DNA of 64,000 bases from the NCBI GenBank assembly GCA_016342325.1, contig JAEINR010000006.1, positions 62,001 to 126,000 on the forward strand, given 5' to 3'. This stretch comes from Desulfobacterium sp. (lineage in GTDB: Bacteria; Desulfobacterota; Desulfobacteria; Desulfobacterales; Desulfobacteraceae). The number at the start of each line of letters is the position of its first letter. Within the stretch, counting starts at the first letter, position 1. The notes below the pieces were generated by a model. That model worked only from the letters and a program-made list of their open reading frames with translations, made no database searches and was not told where the DNA came from. Made by a program: the position numbers and the translations under genes. Positions 18,166 to 27,637 of the stretch are shown here, piece by piece.

Positions 18166-18560
18166 TTGTCGTAACAGCCGTTGAACATGACCGTATACAC
18201 CGGCACCATCAGCAAAAAGGAGAGATCCAGTGCAAGGGCCTGGAGCAGGCTGTAGTTCATCCAGTACATCACCCCTGGAATGGTAGCAAAGAGCAGTCCC
18301 AGTTCAAAAAGGCAGGCATGGATGATTCGCAAGGGCAATGAACGGGGGTAGAACCGTTTGCCAAGCCGCTTCAATCCATGGTCGAAGAGCAGATTGTACA
18401 GGTAGTTCCAGCCCATGGCCGCGAGACTGAGCATCGCGCTTAATCGTCCTATGTGGCTGGCGGGTTGTTTCAGGACCCAGGAAAGAAACGGGATACAGAT
18501 GGCCAGCAGGATGCACTCAAAGAGAAGGGTGTGGCGTAATCTATCCTTATGGGTTCGCAT
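18132..18560 (-). CDS. PACE-family multidrug efflux protein (AceI-like)
   Basis: 142 residues with four TM helices arranged as two bacterial-transmembrane-pair repeats. Diagnostic features include RLRHTLLFECILLAICIPFLSWVL, the AAMGWNYLYNLLFD segment and the second-repeat RIIHACLFELGLLFATIPGVMYWMNYS. Members export biocides such as chlorhexidine, and short-chain diamines, using the proton gradient. A LysR regulator is divergently transcribed 200 bases away, the usual arrangement for aceI and aceR. The 3' end has been duplicated in tandem (see repeat at 18090-18165). Confidence 0.9.
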   Translation of the reverse strand: MRTHKDRLRHTLLFECILLAICIPFLSWVLKQPASHIGRLSAMLSLAAMGWNYLYNLLFDHGLKRLGKRFYPRSLPLRIIHACLFELGLLFATIPGVMYWMNYSLLQALALDLSFLLMVPVYTVMFNGCYDKIFPVPTLQTD

Positions 18561-18762
18561 GGTAAAAGCTCCTTTGTCATATTGTGTTTTTGTTTTAACC
18601 TCCTTTCCGCCAAGGAGCGTCTCCTTTGCGGGGCAGTGGTATTTGTTTCCTCTTTTATTCTATTTTTAAGATGGAATAAAGTTTGGTACTATCCGAAAAG
18701 CGGATAGGTCGCCGACCAATTGCCGGCGCTGGTTTGGAAATAGGGGGAGAGGAGGTGAAGCC

Positions 18763-19644
18763 ATGGGGATATCCCTGGAATATCTGGAAGCATTTGTGAC
18801 AGCCGCGGATGCCGGTTCTTTTTCGGCAGCTGCCCGTCGCATGGGCAAAGCCCAGAGCCGTGTCAGCACGGCCATTGGAAATCTGGAGATCGATCTTGGG
18901 GTGACGCTCTTTGATCGGAGGGGCAAATATCCCATACTGACACCGGGAGGGGAGACATTGCTCCGTGAATCCCGGCAGATTCTCCATGGTTTAAAAGCCC
19001 TGACCGATCATGCCAATGTCATCGCAGGCGGGGTGGAACCCCGATTGAGGATCGCCTGGGATGAACTGGTGCCTACGACCTTGGTGGCGGATCTCCTTGG
19101 GCAGTTCAATTCCCGGTTCCCGGTAACGGAACTGGCGCTTTTGACCGGAGTGATGGGTGACATCAGTGATATGGTGGCAGGTGGACGGGCCGATCTAGGG
19201 ATCGAGGTGCCTTTGGGGCAGCCGGACGGGCGGTGCGACTGGCGGCATCTGGGTCATCTGGAGTTTATCATCGTGGCGGCAGCAACCCACCCCCTGGCTC
19301 GGCTGGCCCAGGTTTCCCAGGGGGATCTTGCGCCCCACCTCCAGCTGGTGCCTGTCAGCAGGGGCGGTGAACGTGAATCCGAGGCCTTTATTTTTGGCAA
19401 CCGGGTCTGGCATGTTGAAAACATCCAGATCGCGAGGGAGTTAATACTGAGGGGCGAGGGGTGGGGGGGCCTGGCCGAATACCAGATCCGGGATGATCTT
19501 GGGGCCGGACGCCTGGTCAAATTGCCCGTGGTGTTCGGCAACAGCACCTTTACTGCGGGGATCTATCTGGTCAATGAAAAGGGCGGGCGCCTCGGCCCTG
19601 CCGCCACCTGGTTTGCCCATGCCTTTGTCAAAGCCATTGCATGA
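18763..19644 (+). CDS. LysR-type regulator, probable controller of the divergent PACE gene
   Basis: 293 residues. The winged HTH occupies the N-terminus (about 1-60; YLEAFVTAADAGSFSAAARRMGKAQSRVSTAIGNLE with LFDRRGKYPILTPGGETLL). A periplasmic-binding-protein-like effector domain follows (about 90-290; LRIAWDELVPTTLVADLL, RADLGIEVPLG). The divergent position next to the PACE efflux gene suggests local regulation from the 18561-18762 intergenic region, though an effector cannot be named. Start ATG at 18763 has a ggaggtgaagcc site directly upstream. Confidence 0.92.
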   Translation: MGISLEYLEAFVTAADAGSFSAAARRMGKAQSRVSTAIGNLEIDLGVTLFDRRGKYPILTPGGETLLRESRQILHGLKALTDHANVIAGGVEPRLRIAWDELVPTTLVADLLGQFNSRFPVTELALLTGVMGDISDMVAGGRADLGIEVPLGQPDGRCDWRHLGHLEFIIVAAATHPLARLAQVSQGDLAPHLQLVPVSRGGERESEAFIFGNRVWHVENIQIARELILRGEGWGGLAEYQIRDDLGAGRLVKLPVVFGNSTFTAGIYLVNEKGGRLGPAATWFAHAFVKAIA

Positions 19645-19806
19645 TGGCGGGGACCAGAACGGATCGAGGACAGCTTGAGGCGCTTTTCCTCCATGGGCAA
19701 GGATGATCACCGTTTGCTTCCACCGGCCAAGGAAATCCATTGGGGTTCCGAAATCTCCATTTTCAGAGCAATTGCCTTAAATCGTTAAAAAAATTACATT
19801 TATTTT

Positions 19807-19835
19807 TTGACACCTGTTTAAAAATCCGATATAGC
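19807..19835 (+). promoter_or_regulatory. Candidate sigma70 promoter of the NSS transporter
   Basis: TTGACA at 19807-19812 and TATAGC at 19830-19835 are separated by 17 bases in an AT-rich stretch, 40 bases before the start codon of the sodium-dependent transporter. Confidence 0.6.
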
Positions 19836-19874
19836 CTCTTGTTTTGTTTATCTAATTTTTAACAGGAGGTTTAA

Positions 19875-21392
19875 ATGCAACAACGAGAACAATGGGGAAC
19901 TCGGGCTGGTTTTGTACTGGCCGCCATCGGATCCGCCATCGGCCTTGGCAACATCTGGCGTTTTCCCTATGTGGCCTATGAAAATGGAGGCGGTGCCTTT
20001 TTTGTGCCCTACCTCTTTGCAATGCTTACCGCCGGTATTCCATTTCTGATCCTTGAATTCGGCCTAGGTCACAAGTACCGGGGATCGGCGCCCCAGATTT
20101 TTGCAAAATTGTCCAAGCGGTGGGAGTGGGTCGGATGGTGGCAGGTGCTGGTCTGTTTTGTCATCTCCATCTACTATGTCGCCGTTGTCGGCTGGTCCAT
20201 CTCCTATCTTTTTCTTGCCTTTAACCAGGGATGGGGTGCGGATACCGGGGATTTTTTCTTTAAGGAGTTTCTGGCGCTTTCGGACGGCCCCCTGGATTTT
20301 GGCGGCATTCGGTGGCCCATATTTGCCTCTGTTGTTGTGGCCTGGGGTATTTGCTGGTTTGTGCTCTTCAAGGGGGTTAAGAAGGGGATCGAGACCGCCA
20401 GCAAGATCTTCATGCCCATCTTGTTCGTCATGGTTCTCATCATCACGGTCAGGGCCGTTACCCTGCCCGGTTCCCTCGAGGGACTCAACTGGATGTTTAA
20501 GCCGGATTTCTCGGCGCTTCTCAATATTGACGTCTGGGTTGCGGCCTATGGCCAGCTCTTCTACTCCTTGAGCATTGGTTTTGCCATCATGCTCACCTAT
20601 TCGAGCTATCTTCCCAAGGAGTCGGACATCAGCAATAACGCCTTTATCACTGCCTTTGCAAACTGCGGGTTCAGCATTATCTCTGGAATCCTTGTCTTTT
20701 CCGTTCTCGGCAACATGGCGTTGAACCAGGGTGTGGGTGTGGATCAGGTTGTAAAATCCGGTGTCGGCCTCGCCTTTGTGACCATTCCCAAGGCCATTAA
20801 CTATCTGCCAAGCCCCGTTTTCTTTGGAACGCTCTTCTTCACGGCCCTGATCTTTGCCGGCTTGAGTTCCCACATCTCCATCTGCGAGACCTGTGTTGCC
20901 TCCCTCATGGGCAAGTTTGACCTGAACCGGAAAAAGGCCGTGACCATTTATTGTCTCTTCGGATTGTTCACCGGAACGATCTTTGCCACCAACAGCGGCC
21001 TCTACATCCTCGATATTGTAGATCATTTTATCAATAATTTTGGTGTGCTTGCGGCAGGTCTTGTGGAGATCATCCTGCTGGCATGGTTCTGCAAGCTTGA
21101 AACCTTTCAGAAGCACATCAACCGTACCTCGGATTTTGCCGTGGGCAATTGGTGGATCTTCTGTCTGAAGTTCGTAACGCCCCTCGTCCTGGGCTACATA
21201 AGCGTTGCCAAACTGATTGCAGACATCCGTGTCGGTTATGAGGGCTATCCTGCCAATGCACTTTTCTACTTCGGGTGGTTGGTCGTGGTAATGGTTGTCG
21301 TGATCGGCGTTATTCTCCAGACAACCACATTAATGGGAAAGGGCGCAGCAAGCAGCCCTGTTAAATCAAACCGCTCAATTGAGGAGGGATAA
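19875..21392 (+). CDS. NSS-family sodium:amino-acid symporter, large subunit (MetP/MhsT/LeuT-like)
   Basis: 505 residues, 11-12 TM helices of the LeuT fold. TM1 carries the family signature WGTRAGFVLAAIGSAIGLGNIWRFPYVAYENGGGAF, whose unwound GSAIGLGN forms the Na+ and substrate site; TM6/TM8 residues (FYSLSIGFAIMLTYSSYLP; GLSSHISICET) are also conserved. An amino acid or related amine is the likely substrate. The next gene encodes the 33-residue small subunit, as in two-gene MetPS transporters. The start follows aacaggaggttta. Confidence 0.95.
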   Translation: MQQREQWGTRAGFVLAAIGSAIGLGNIWRFPYVAYENGGGAFFVPYLFAMLTAGIPFLILEFGLGHKYRGSAPQIFAKLSKRWEWVGWWQVLVCFVISIYYVAVVGWSISYLFLAFNQGWGADTGDFFFKEFLALSDGPLDFGGIRWPIFASVVVAWGICWFVLFKGVKKGIETASKIFMPILFVMVLIITVRAVTLPGSLEGLNWMFKPDFSALLNIDVWVAAYGQLFYSLSIGFAIMLTYSSYLPKESDISNNAFITAFANCGFSIISGILVFSVLGNMALNQGVGVDQVVKSGVGLAFVTIPKAINYLPSPVFFGTLFFTALIFAGLSSHISICETCVASLMGKFDLNRKKAVTIYCLFGLFTGTIFATNSGLYILDIVDHFINNFGVLAAGLVEIILLAWFCKLETFQKHINRTSDFAVGNWWIFCLKFVTPLVLGYISVAKLIADIRVGYEGYPANALFYFGWLVVVMVVVIGVILQTTTLMGKGAASSPVKSNRSIEEG

Positions 21393-21393
21393 C

Positions 21394-21495
21394 ATGGCAA
21401 CATCAGCCGTTATTATGATGGTGTTCGGCCTGGGGATCACCTGGGGCGGGGCAGCGGTATGCATATCCATTGCCTTGAAACGAAAGAACTTGTAA
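21394..21495 (+). CDS. MetS-like small subunit of the NSS transporter
   Basis: A 33-residue single-helix protein (MATSAVIMMVFGLGITWGG... ending KRKNL) one base after the stop of the large NSS subunit, with its own gaggagggataac site. MetS subunits are tiny proteins of this kind (PF16951-type: short N-terminus, 'MMxxGxxxxWGG' helix, basic tail), needed for transport by MetP-type symporters. Position, length and the WGG motif together make the call secure although it is below ordinary gene-calling size. Confidence 0.88.
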   Translation: MATSAVIMMVFGLGITWGGAAVCISIALKRKNL

Positions 21496-21500
21496 TTTCC

Positions 21501-21540
21501 CGACGGGGGAGGCCAAACGCCTCCTCCGTTCTTTTTTATT
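21501..21540 (+). terminator. Rho-independent terminator of the NSS transporter operon
   Basis: Stem ggaggc/gcctcc, extended by further pairs (cgg...ccg and one G-T), around the loop caaac, followed by ttctttttta. It ends just before the convergent chemoreceptor gene. Confidence 0.85.
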
Positions 21541-21586
21541 GTTTACGCCAAACACACCCCATGCAGTAATCTTTGCAAAAAAAATA

Positions 21587-23290
21587 TTAAACAGAGCTGA
21601 TGGGGTATCGATTTGGAGGGATCTCTTCTTTTACTTGACTTTCCATGGATGAATCCATTCTTGTGACCTGATAAACGGATTGTCTTTCCTTATTTTGATT
21701 CCCCGCCTTTGACCCTTCCAGAATAATGATAAGATCACGAATATACCCTTTCATCTGCACCGATTGTGTGTTCAGTTGTGCTGATGCAGACGCTGAGGCT
21801 TCGGCATTGGCGGCATTTTGCTGGATAACTTTATCGACCTCGGCAACGGCGTTGTTTATCTGCTCTATACCGGCGGACTGCTCCTCAGATGTTTCCGCAA
21901 TTTCACCCACAAGTTCTCCTACTTTTTTTGCGCTTTCCGATACTTTGGAAAAGGTGTCATTCGCCATGTTCACCAACTGGGAACCATCCATGATCTTTTT
22001 TACGGTCGTTTCAATGAGGTTCGACGTATTTCTTGCGGCGTCAGCAGCTCCCATGGCCAGCTTTCTAACCTCCGCTGCCACAACCGCAAATCCGGCACCG
22101 GCTTCACCCGCCCGGGCAGCCTCCACCGATGCGTTCAAAGCCAGTAAATTGGTCTGAAAGGCAATCTCGTCAATGGTTTTAACAATCTTCGATGTTTCTT
22201 TGCTTGCTTCTGAAATTTCATCCATGGATGTGGTTAATTTATTCATGGCGGTATTGGCCTTTAAAATCAAGTGGTTGGTTTCTTCCCTCTCCAGGTTCGC
22301 TTGACCTGCATTGTCGCCATTCTGTTTGGTCGTGGCGGCCATTTCTTCCAGGGAGGCGCCGGTCTCTTCAATGGATGACGCCTGGTTGGCGGCACCTTGA
22401 GACAAAACCTGACTGGAAGAAAGCACAACACCGGATGCCGCTGAGACCTGATCCGCATCGTTGTTCAACCCTGTGATTGAATTGTTTATCACCTTGGAAA
22501 GCCGTGATATGACGATGAGCATGCCGCCCAGATCTGATGTGGTTTTTTCCTTGACGCTTCTGTTTAACGCCGAAAAATTTTGGGTTAATCGATGGATTTT
22601 TTGATTTGTGTATACCTTGCTGATACAAAGCAGCAGGGTGCCATAATTTTGTCCTTCCACCACCACAGATCTTTCGATTAAAAAAACCAGTTCATCCTTT
22701 TTGGAGGCATTTAAAACCCTGTCGATTTTCTTTTTCTCTTTTCCTGTTTTTAAATACCCGCTGATGAGTGGATGCTTTTTATTGAAATACCGTGTCAAAG
22801 GCTTGCCGTTTGGTTTTAAAAATACGGTATATACAACATTCGCATTTTGAGAAGCGGATTTAACATAATTGTTCAGTGCCAGAAAATTGTTGGTCACAAT
22901 GGCGGATGGCGCGACCTGAATCAGTAACGTTGCCAATGCATTGGCACTTTCCTTTAAATCCGCTTCCATGTCAGCGTTTAGGAGTTTTACTTGAACGTTG
23001 GTCCGCGCTGCAATCTCTTTGCTGATTTCAATGGGCAGGGCGTCAGATTCACTCCCCAAATTTACTTTTAAATTATTGCTTACCTCGTTTGCCAGTGTTA
23101 TGAATTTTTCTTTTGTTTCCGAATTGTTTTTTTCTATGGAGTTATTTACAGAATCATTGAGCTGTTCAAGTTGATTGCTCTGAATATTGGTGATGATGAT
23201 TAACAATATGGTAATGCAAAATCCAAGGGACACTATTGTCGTGATCATCAGTGTTTGTCTCAATCCACCGCTTAAAATCCTCAATATCAA
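21587..23290 (-). CDS. Methyl-accepting chemotaxis protein overlapping a PhnD-like binding protein gene
   Basis: 567 residues. TM1 (about 13-34), a periplasmic region (about 35-210), no clear second TM helix by eye, then a long coiled-coil signalling domain with the conserved hairpin tip [24 protein letters not shown]. The start is taken as TTG at 23290 because GAGGG lies five bases upstream and the frame is closed by TAA directly before it; an ATG at 23248 is the alternative. Either way the 5' end lies inside the PhnD-like gene (125 or 83 bases of overlap, +1 frame), so binding protein and receptor are probably one sensory unit. The C-terminus lacks an obvious CheR-binding pentapeptide. Confidence 0.88.
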   Translation of the reverse strand: MILRILSGGLRQTLMITTIVSLGFCITILLIIITNIQSNQLEQLNDSVNNSIEKNNSETKEKFITLANEVSNNLKVNLGSESDALPIEISKEIAARTNVQVKLLNADMEADLKESANALATLLIQVAPSAIVTNNFLALNNYVKSASQNANVVYTVFLKPNGKPLTRYFNKKHPLISGYLKTGKEKKKIDRVLNASKKDELVFLIERSVVVEGQNYGTLLLCISKVYTNQKIHRLTQNFSALNRSVKEKTTSDLGGMLIVISRLSKVINNSITGLNNDADQVSAASGVVLSSSQVLSQGAANQASSIEETGASLEEMAATTKQNGDNAGQANLEREETNHLILKANTAMNKLTTSMDEISEASKETSKIVKTIDEIAFQTNLLALNASVEAARAGEAGAGFAVVAAEVRKLAMGAADAARNTSNLIETTVKKIMDGSQLVNMANDTFSKVSESAKKVGELVGEIAETSEEQSAGIEQINNAVAEVDKVIQQNAANAEASASASAQLNTQSVQMKGYIRDLIIILEGSKAGNQNKERQSVYQVTRMDSSMESQVKEEIPPNRYPISSV

Positions 23291-23909
23291 TTATTCCCTC
23301 GGCAGTCATTCGTTCCAGTGTATCGGTTCGCACGGTTCCGAAGTCAACCACCGTATTTAAAACCGCAAGGACAACATTGTCATGTTTTCCGCCAAAATCT
23401 ATCCTGGAGAAGTCTTTAAAAGGGTCAATGGAGACGTTTTTTAGTTCCTTATAGGCCATTTGCCAGCCACCGAATGAGCTTTTTTTGACAGCCATAAAGC
23501 TTTTTCCTCTCATATCGTTCAAGGTGTTAATGTCGTCGTTATCCGTGGAGGTAATGATAATCCCGCCAAACGATTTTAACGATTTCCCCTGCCGGCTGTT
23601 GACCATGGTCGCAATTGCTGATGCGTTGTATTTTATCTTTGTGGTGACAAACATGGAAGAATTGACCAGAAAAAAATCAATTTTGTTATTTTCAACGGCT
23701 GGATTCACCTGATCAAAATCAAGGGGAACGATTTCAAATGTTTTTCCAGGTAAGTTTGAAGTCAAGTACTCACCGGTTGCCTTCCATTGCTTCAGCGCTT
23801 TGATCGCCCCTCTTTTTGCCAGAATTCCTATTTTGTAATCCTCGGCCGAAACGGCACTTGCCTGAAATCCTAAAAATACCGCCAATAGTATAAAAGAAAT
23901 TTTTTTCAT
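23166..23909 (-). CDS. PhnD/SsuA/transferrin-like periplasmic substrate-binding protein
   Basis: 247 residues from the ATG at 23909 (site aggggaaaaaag). Signal peptide about 1-22 ([17 protein letters not shown]). The body follows the phosphonate-binding-protein pattern: [21 protein letters not shown], then [35 protein letters not shown] and [13 protein letters not shown]. No ABC permease or ATPase is beside it; instead its 3' end overlaps the chemoreceptor gene, so it likely presents a ligand to that receptor or is a receptor ligand domain split off by frameshift. The last ~38 residues ([13 protein letters not shown]...) share DNA with the receptor and look like readthrough of that sequence. 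Confidence 0.85.
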   Translation of the reverse strand: MKKISFILLAVFLGFQASAVSAEDYKIGILAKRGAIKALKQWKATGEYLTSNLPGKTFEIVPLDFDQVNPAVENNKIDFFLVNSSMFVTTKIKYNASAIATMVNSRQGKSLKSFGGIIITSTDNDDINTLNDMRGKSFMAVKKSSFGGWQMAYKELKNVSIDPFKDFSRIDFGGKHDNVVLAVLNTVVDFGTVRTDTLERMTAEGIIDIEDFKRWIETNTDDHDNSVPWILHYHIVNHHHQYSEQST

Positions 23910-24370
23910 CTTTTTTCCCCTTTTGACAATTGATAGTATTATTAAAATAAACAATTTTTTGGGGATTAATGCCGAATCAGTTGAAAAAAAGACCGTAAAT
24001 ATTCCCAAAACCAATTGTTTGTGACGAATTTAATTATTACGATAAATCGCTGTGAAAAAAGACCTTTTAATGTCACCCCGATTAGGGCGCCAATAGATGA
24101 GAATGTGTTGTCCGTCAAAGAATAATGAAAGGGGCAAAAACTTGACCTCTTACTTGGTTGGAAAAAAAATATAGCAAGGTTAAGGGTGTGCGTCAATACC
24201 ATACTGTTGAATTATTAGCACTGGGATGGCATTCGGTTGAGGGGCTTTCTCTCCATGATTTCGGATGGGTTCAATACGGGTTCTGGGACAGGGAAAGACC
24301 GGGGATGCGCCATGGGATACAGGCGATGGCCGGTTTTTATCCGCGATCTTTTCCCCTAACCTGGTTCTTT
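23910..24370. other. AT-rich intergenic region, no gene seen
   Basis: 460 bases upstream of the PhnD-like gene and downstream of the ferredoxin-type gene, both on the minus strand. The part next to 23909 is strongly AT-rich and probably contains the promoter of the binding-protein/receptor unit, but no convincing -35/-10 pair was identified. Open frames inside lack ribosome sites and recognisable products. Confidence 0.4.
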
Positions 24371-25429
24371 CTATATGTTCCCCCTCTCCTTTGCCATGTT
24401 CAGGTAGGTTTCAAAGAGGTTTGCCGGGGGATCATACTGGTCGGCCGCCGCTTTTTGTTCTAACCTCAAGGCGTCGGTGGGACACTCTGTAACGCACACG
24501 CCGCAGCCGATGCACCGCTTGGGATCGACCCGGGCGGTCTCCCCAAGGGTGATGGCATCCATGTGGCAGCGTTCCACACACGCTTCGCACCCGGTGCACT
24601 CCGCTTCATCCACCCTGGCAAAAAAGTTGGTGTGCACCACCAGGGCCGGGCTATCCAGGGTCTTTAAGTTTTTCAGCACCTGGCAGCAGCATCCGCAGCA
24701 CATGCAGATGTTGGCGGGTTTTTTGGCGTTGCCCGGCTGGAGCACCAGGCCCGCCTTCTGGCCGATGGCCAGGATTTTCAAGGCCTCTTCCTGGTCGATG
24801 GTGCGCCCAAGGCCGTTTTCCTCGTAATAAAAGGCGCCGGTGCCAAAGCTGAGGCACACCTCAAGGGGATTGTCGCAGCCTTTTCCCATCATCTGGTGCT
24901 CCTTTCTGCAGATGCAGTCGGAGACCACGATTTTGCTCTGGGTTCGGATGATCTCTTCGGCCGTCTCGTAGGGCATGGTGGTCATCTCGGCCGTAATCTC
25001 CTTTGAGATGGGAATGACCCGAAGCTGTTTTGTCTCGTGGTTTATCCAGCTTTTGTGCATTAGCTGGGGGAGGTATTCGTTGACATCCTCGATCAGCTCC
25101 TTGGTGAGATTGTTGAGTTGATACTCCCAGATGCCCACGACAAACTGGGAGGCCATGTAGTGGGGGGTGCCGCCCTTGCCCGACCGGAAGATCAGCCCTT
25201 TCTTAGACATGGCGTCCAGAAAGGGGACCAGCTTTTCCTCCGGGACGTCCAGGCGCTGGGCAATGGGGGCTGCCGGTTCGGGCAGCATGTTAAGCCCAAG
25301 GGCGATCCTTGCTTCCTCCTCGGAGAAGAGGCGTTCCAGTATTCTGAGCTCCACACCGGAGTCTGTGGCAGGAAAGCCGGCGGGAAGTTTGTCCAAATGG
25401 TCAGCAAGTTGTTTGTAGAGCTCGGTCAT
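24371..25429 (-). CDS. Cysteine-rich 4Fe-4S ferredoxin-type protein with N-terminal winged-helix-like region
   Basis: 352 residues, no signal peptide. The N-terminal ~100 residues look like a helical winged-helix unit (LERLFSEEEARIALGLNM...PIAQRLDVPEEKLVPFLDAMSKKGLIF). The middle has two cysteine clusters (SDCICRKEHQMMGKGCDNPLEVC and ANICMCCGCCCQVL) and the C-terminus a bacterial 2[4Fe-4S] ferredoxin (CTGCEACVERCHMDA, CIGCGVCVTECPTDA). This type is common in Desulfobacterota, with unknown electron partners. It is divergent from the GlxA-like regulator, which may control it. Start chosen at ATG 25429 with aaggagacgacc upstream. Confidence 0.85.
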   Translation of the reverse strand: MTELYKQLADHLDKLPAGFPATDSGVELRILERLFSEEEARIALGLNMLPEPAAPIAQRLDVPEEKLVPFLDAMSKKGLIFRSGKGGTPHYMASQFVVGIWEYQLNNLTKELIEDVNEYLPQLMHKSWINHETKQLRVIPISKEITAEMTTMPYETAEEIIRTQSKIVVSDCICRKEHQMMGKGCDNPLEVCLSFGTGAFYYEENGLGRTIDQEEALKILAIGQKAGLVLQPGNAKKPANICMCCGCCCQVLKNLKTLDSPALVVHTNFFARVDEAECTGCEACVERCHMDAITLGETARVDPKRCIGCGVCVTECPTDALRLEQKAAADQYDPPANLFETYLNMAKERGNI

Positions 25430-25569
25430 GGTCGTCTCCTTTTTTGTTAAGCAACGGATTGTCAGATGGATTTCATGTCTCTTTTATATAGGGGTTGCAA
25501 CAAAAAAAGGAAAGTGGCATAAATGACAAATACTGTGCAGGAAATGCCACATTCACCCGGAGGAAGATC

Positions 25570-26574
25570 ATGGCCAGAATCAGCATGTGGACCGGCGAGG
25601 GATGCCTTTTTTCTAGCATTTCGACCCTGATGGACGCCTTTTCCATTGCCAACCTATGGAATCGGACCGTTGACGACACAGCGCAAGACCCCCTGTTCGA
25701 GGCACAGGTCCTCACCTTGGACGGCAAATCCGTCCAAGCCTACGGCGGTATCGGGATAACGCCCCACGGCGCCATCAGCGATGTTACCCAGAGCGATTTC
25801 ATCGTTATTTCGTCCCATATGCCCCATGTGGGAACCCTGCCCGACCGTCTCGACCAGTTGCTCGCCTGGATAGAGCGGCTTCGAAGCCACGGGACCACCG
25901 TGGGCACGGTGTGCACAGGGTCCTTTATCCTGGCCGAAATGGGGCTGTTGGACGGGAAACTTGCCACCACCAACTGGCATTTTGCCAACCTGTTCAGGAA
26001 ACGGTATCCAAAGGTCAACCTGAAGCCGGGCTTGATGATGACCGAGGACCAGGGCATCATCTGCACGGGCGCCGCAACCGCAGTCCACAATCTGGCACTC
26101 CACCTCATCGAGACCTTTGGTTCAAGGGAACTTGCCTCGGTGTGCGCAAAGGCGCTCCTGGTGGACCCCAACCGCATGAGCCAGGCCCCTTACATGATCT
26201 CCGAGTCCCGGAAAAACCATGGCGATGTCCAGGTGCTGAAAGCCCAGGAGCTGATGGCGGCAGATCATGGAAAGAATATCGCCATTGATGCCATTGCCGA
26301 GGCGGTGGGGATCAGCCCCCGTCACTTCAAGCGAAGATTCAAGAAGGCCACCGGGGAGATGCCCCTGAAGTACCTCCAGTGTATCAGGATCGACGCGGCA
26401 AAAAGGCTGCTTGAAACCTCCCGGGAGACCATCGACGAGATCACCTGGGCCGTGGGCTACCGGGACACAAGCTCGTTCTGCAGGCTGTTCAAGCAGCACA
26501 CGGATTTATCTCCCAGGGCTTACAGAAATAAATTCTTTCAATCCGAACCCGGTTCCCCTGCTGGGATTCTTTAA
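25570..26574 (+). CDS. GlxA-family AraC regulator with DJ-1/PfpI-like domain
   Basis: 334 residues from the ATG at 25570, just after ggaggaag; the longer frame from 25495 has no site. A class-I glutamine-amidotransferase/DJ-1-like domain (about 1-190) has the nucleophile elbow GTVCTGSFILAE, and a C-terminal AraC/XylS double HTH (about 235-330: IDAIAEAVGISPRHFKRRFKKATG and IDEITWAVGYRDTSSFCRLFKQHT). Family members sense small metabolites and activate adjacent operons. It lies divergent to the ferredoxin-type gene, and its TAA stop shares the tetranucleotide TTAA with the convergent YhhQ-like gene. Confidence 0.9.
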   Translation: MARISMWTGEGCLFSSISTLMDAFSIANLWNRTVDDTAQDPLFEAQVLTLDGKSVQAYGGIGITPHGAISDVTQSDFIVISSHMPHVGTLPDRLDQLLAWIERLRSHGTTVGTVCTGSFILAEMGLLDGKLATTNWHFANLFRKRYPKVNLKPGLMMTEDQGIICTGAATAVHNLALHLIETFGSRELASVCAKALLVDPNRMSQAPYMISESRKNHGDVQVLKAQELMAADHGKNIAIDAIAEAVGISPRHFKRRFKKATGEMPLKYLQCIRIDAAKRLLETSRETIDEITWAVGYRDTSSFCRLFKQHTDLSPRAYRNKFFQSEPGSPAGIL

Positions 26575-27260
26575 TCCTCTTTGATCTTGTGCTGGGCGAA
26601 CCAGTGTCGTGCAAGATAGATAAACGGGGTATCTGCCGCTCCCACTACCCATTTCAGAAGGTAGGTTGTCCAGAAGATCTCAAACAGTGCCGTTGCCGGA
26701 AACACGCCCCAGAACGCCAGAAGCGTGAACACACTGGAATCGATCAGCTGACTGACCATGGTGCTGGCATTGTTCCGCAGCCAAAGCAACTTTGCTGAAG
26801 GAAAGCGTTTCTTCCAGAAGTCATAGGCCCACACATCGTGGGACTGGGATATGAAATAGGCAATCAGGCTTGCTCCGGCCACCCGGGGCATGAACGAAAA
26901 GATATTTTTCAGGCTCTCCTGGGCGAAATCATCCGGTGCTGGGGCAAAGTAGAGGGCCATGTTCATGAGAACCGTCATGGCCACCAAAGAGAAAAGACCG
27001 ATGTGAACCGCTTTTTTTGCCGCGTTTTTTCCATAAATTTCCGACAGTATGTCGGTGACAAGGAAGGAGGAGGCATAGACGATGTTACCAAGGGTTGCCG
27101 TTACCCCGACAAGCTCCACCAGTTTTACCACCTGGATGTTGGCCACAATGGCGGCAATGGGCACCCAGGCATAAAGGCCTGTCTTTCCAAAGAGTCTGTA
27201 AATGATGAGAATGAAACCAAAATTGACGGCAAGCATCGCAAACCATAGCAGTTCGTTCAT
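26571..27260 (-). CDS. YhhQ-like queuosine-precursor transporter (VUT family)
   Basis: 229 residues from the ATG at 27260, directly after ggaggttctccc; an upstream in-frame start at 27347 lacks a site. Six or seven TM helices with the VUT/YhhQ hallmarks: NIVYASSFLVTDILSEIYGKNAAKKAV, FISQSHDVWAYDFWKKRF and NNASTMVSQLIDSSVFTLLAFWG. The family takes up preQ0/preQ1 or queuine for tRNA modification. No preQ1 riboswitch was recognised in the leader; the region upstream holds dispersed repeat copy B instead. Confidence 0.93.
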   Translation of the reverse strand: MNELLWFAMLAVNFGFILIIYRLFGKTGLYAWVPIAAIVANIQVVKLVELVGVTATLGNIVYASSFLVTDILSEIYGKNAAKKAVHIGLFSLVAMTVLMNMALYFAPAPDDFAQESLKNIFSFMPRVAGASLIAYFISQSHDVWAYDFWKKRFPSAKLLWLRNNASTMVSQLIDSSVFTLLAFWGVFPATALFEIFWTTYLLKWVVGAADTPFIYLARHWFAQHKIKED

Positions 27261-27637
27261 GGGAGAACCTCCAGTTTTGTTAAGGCGGGTGCTGAGACCG
27301 CCAGATTTAAAATGGGGGAGGGTATCAGCTTTATCGGGCAATATCAACCGGAAAGCCGCTTTCCCCTGTTTTAGCTTCTTCGCTTTGATTTTCGCGTTAT
27401 TTTGGCAAGGGAATCAGGAACCCTTTGGTTCTGACTTGTCCAGGTTAGGTTGTGTCCTGGCCCGGATTGCATCCTTAACTTGAAATGGCATAAGTGCCGT
27501 GCTATTTTAATTGAACGGTATTTTTTAATAGAATTGAATTTTAAGTTTCCTCCTAGGTTTCAACCTGTACGGTTTTTTTCTTACAATATACCCAACCTGC
27601 TGCATGTATCGTCCGCCCGCCTTGGGAAGGGGCAAGA
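27261..27637. other. Divergent intergenic region holding repeat copy B
   Basis: Separates the YhhQ-like gene (minus) from the double-Cache kinase (plus). Apart from repeat copy B at 27369-27449 it contains AT-rich sequence upstream of the kinase with no confident promoter. A preQ1-type riboswitch was looked for and not found. Confidence 0.4.
27369..27449 (+). repeat. Dispersed intergenic repeat, copy B
   Basis: Begins TTTTAGCTTCTTCGCTTTGA, contains TTTTGGCAAGGGAATCAGG and ends GACTTGTCCAGGTTAGG. Same block order as the other copies; the arm TGATT pairs with AATCA. It sits in a divergent promoter region, unlike the copies at gene 3' ends. Confidence 0.8.

Noticed and set aside
27261-27637. 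preQ1 riboswitch upstream of the YhhQ-like gene
   Set aside because: No preQ1-I or -II sequence pattern was found; the region holds the dispersed repeat.
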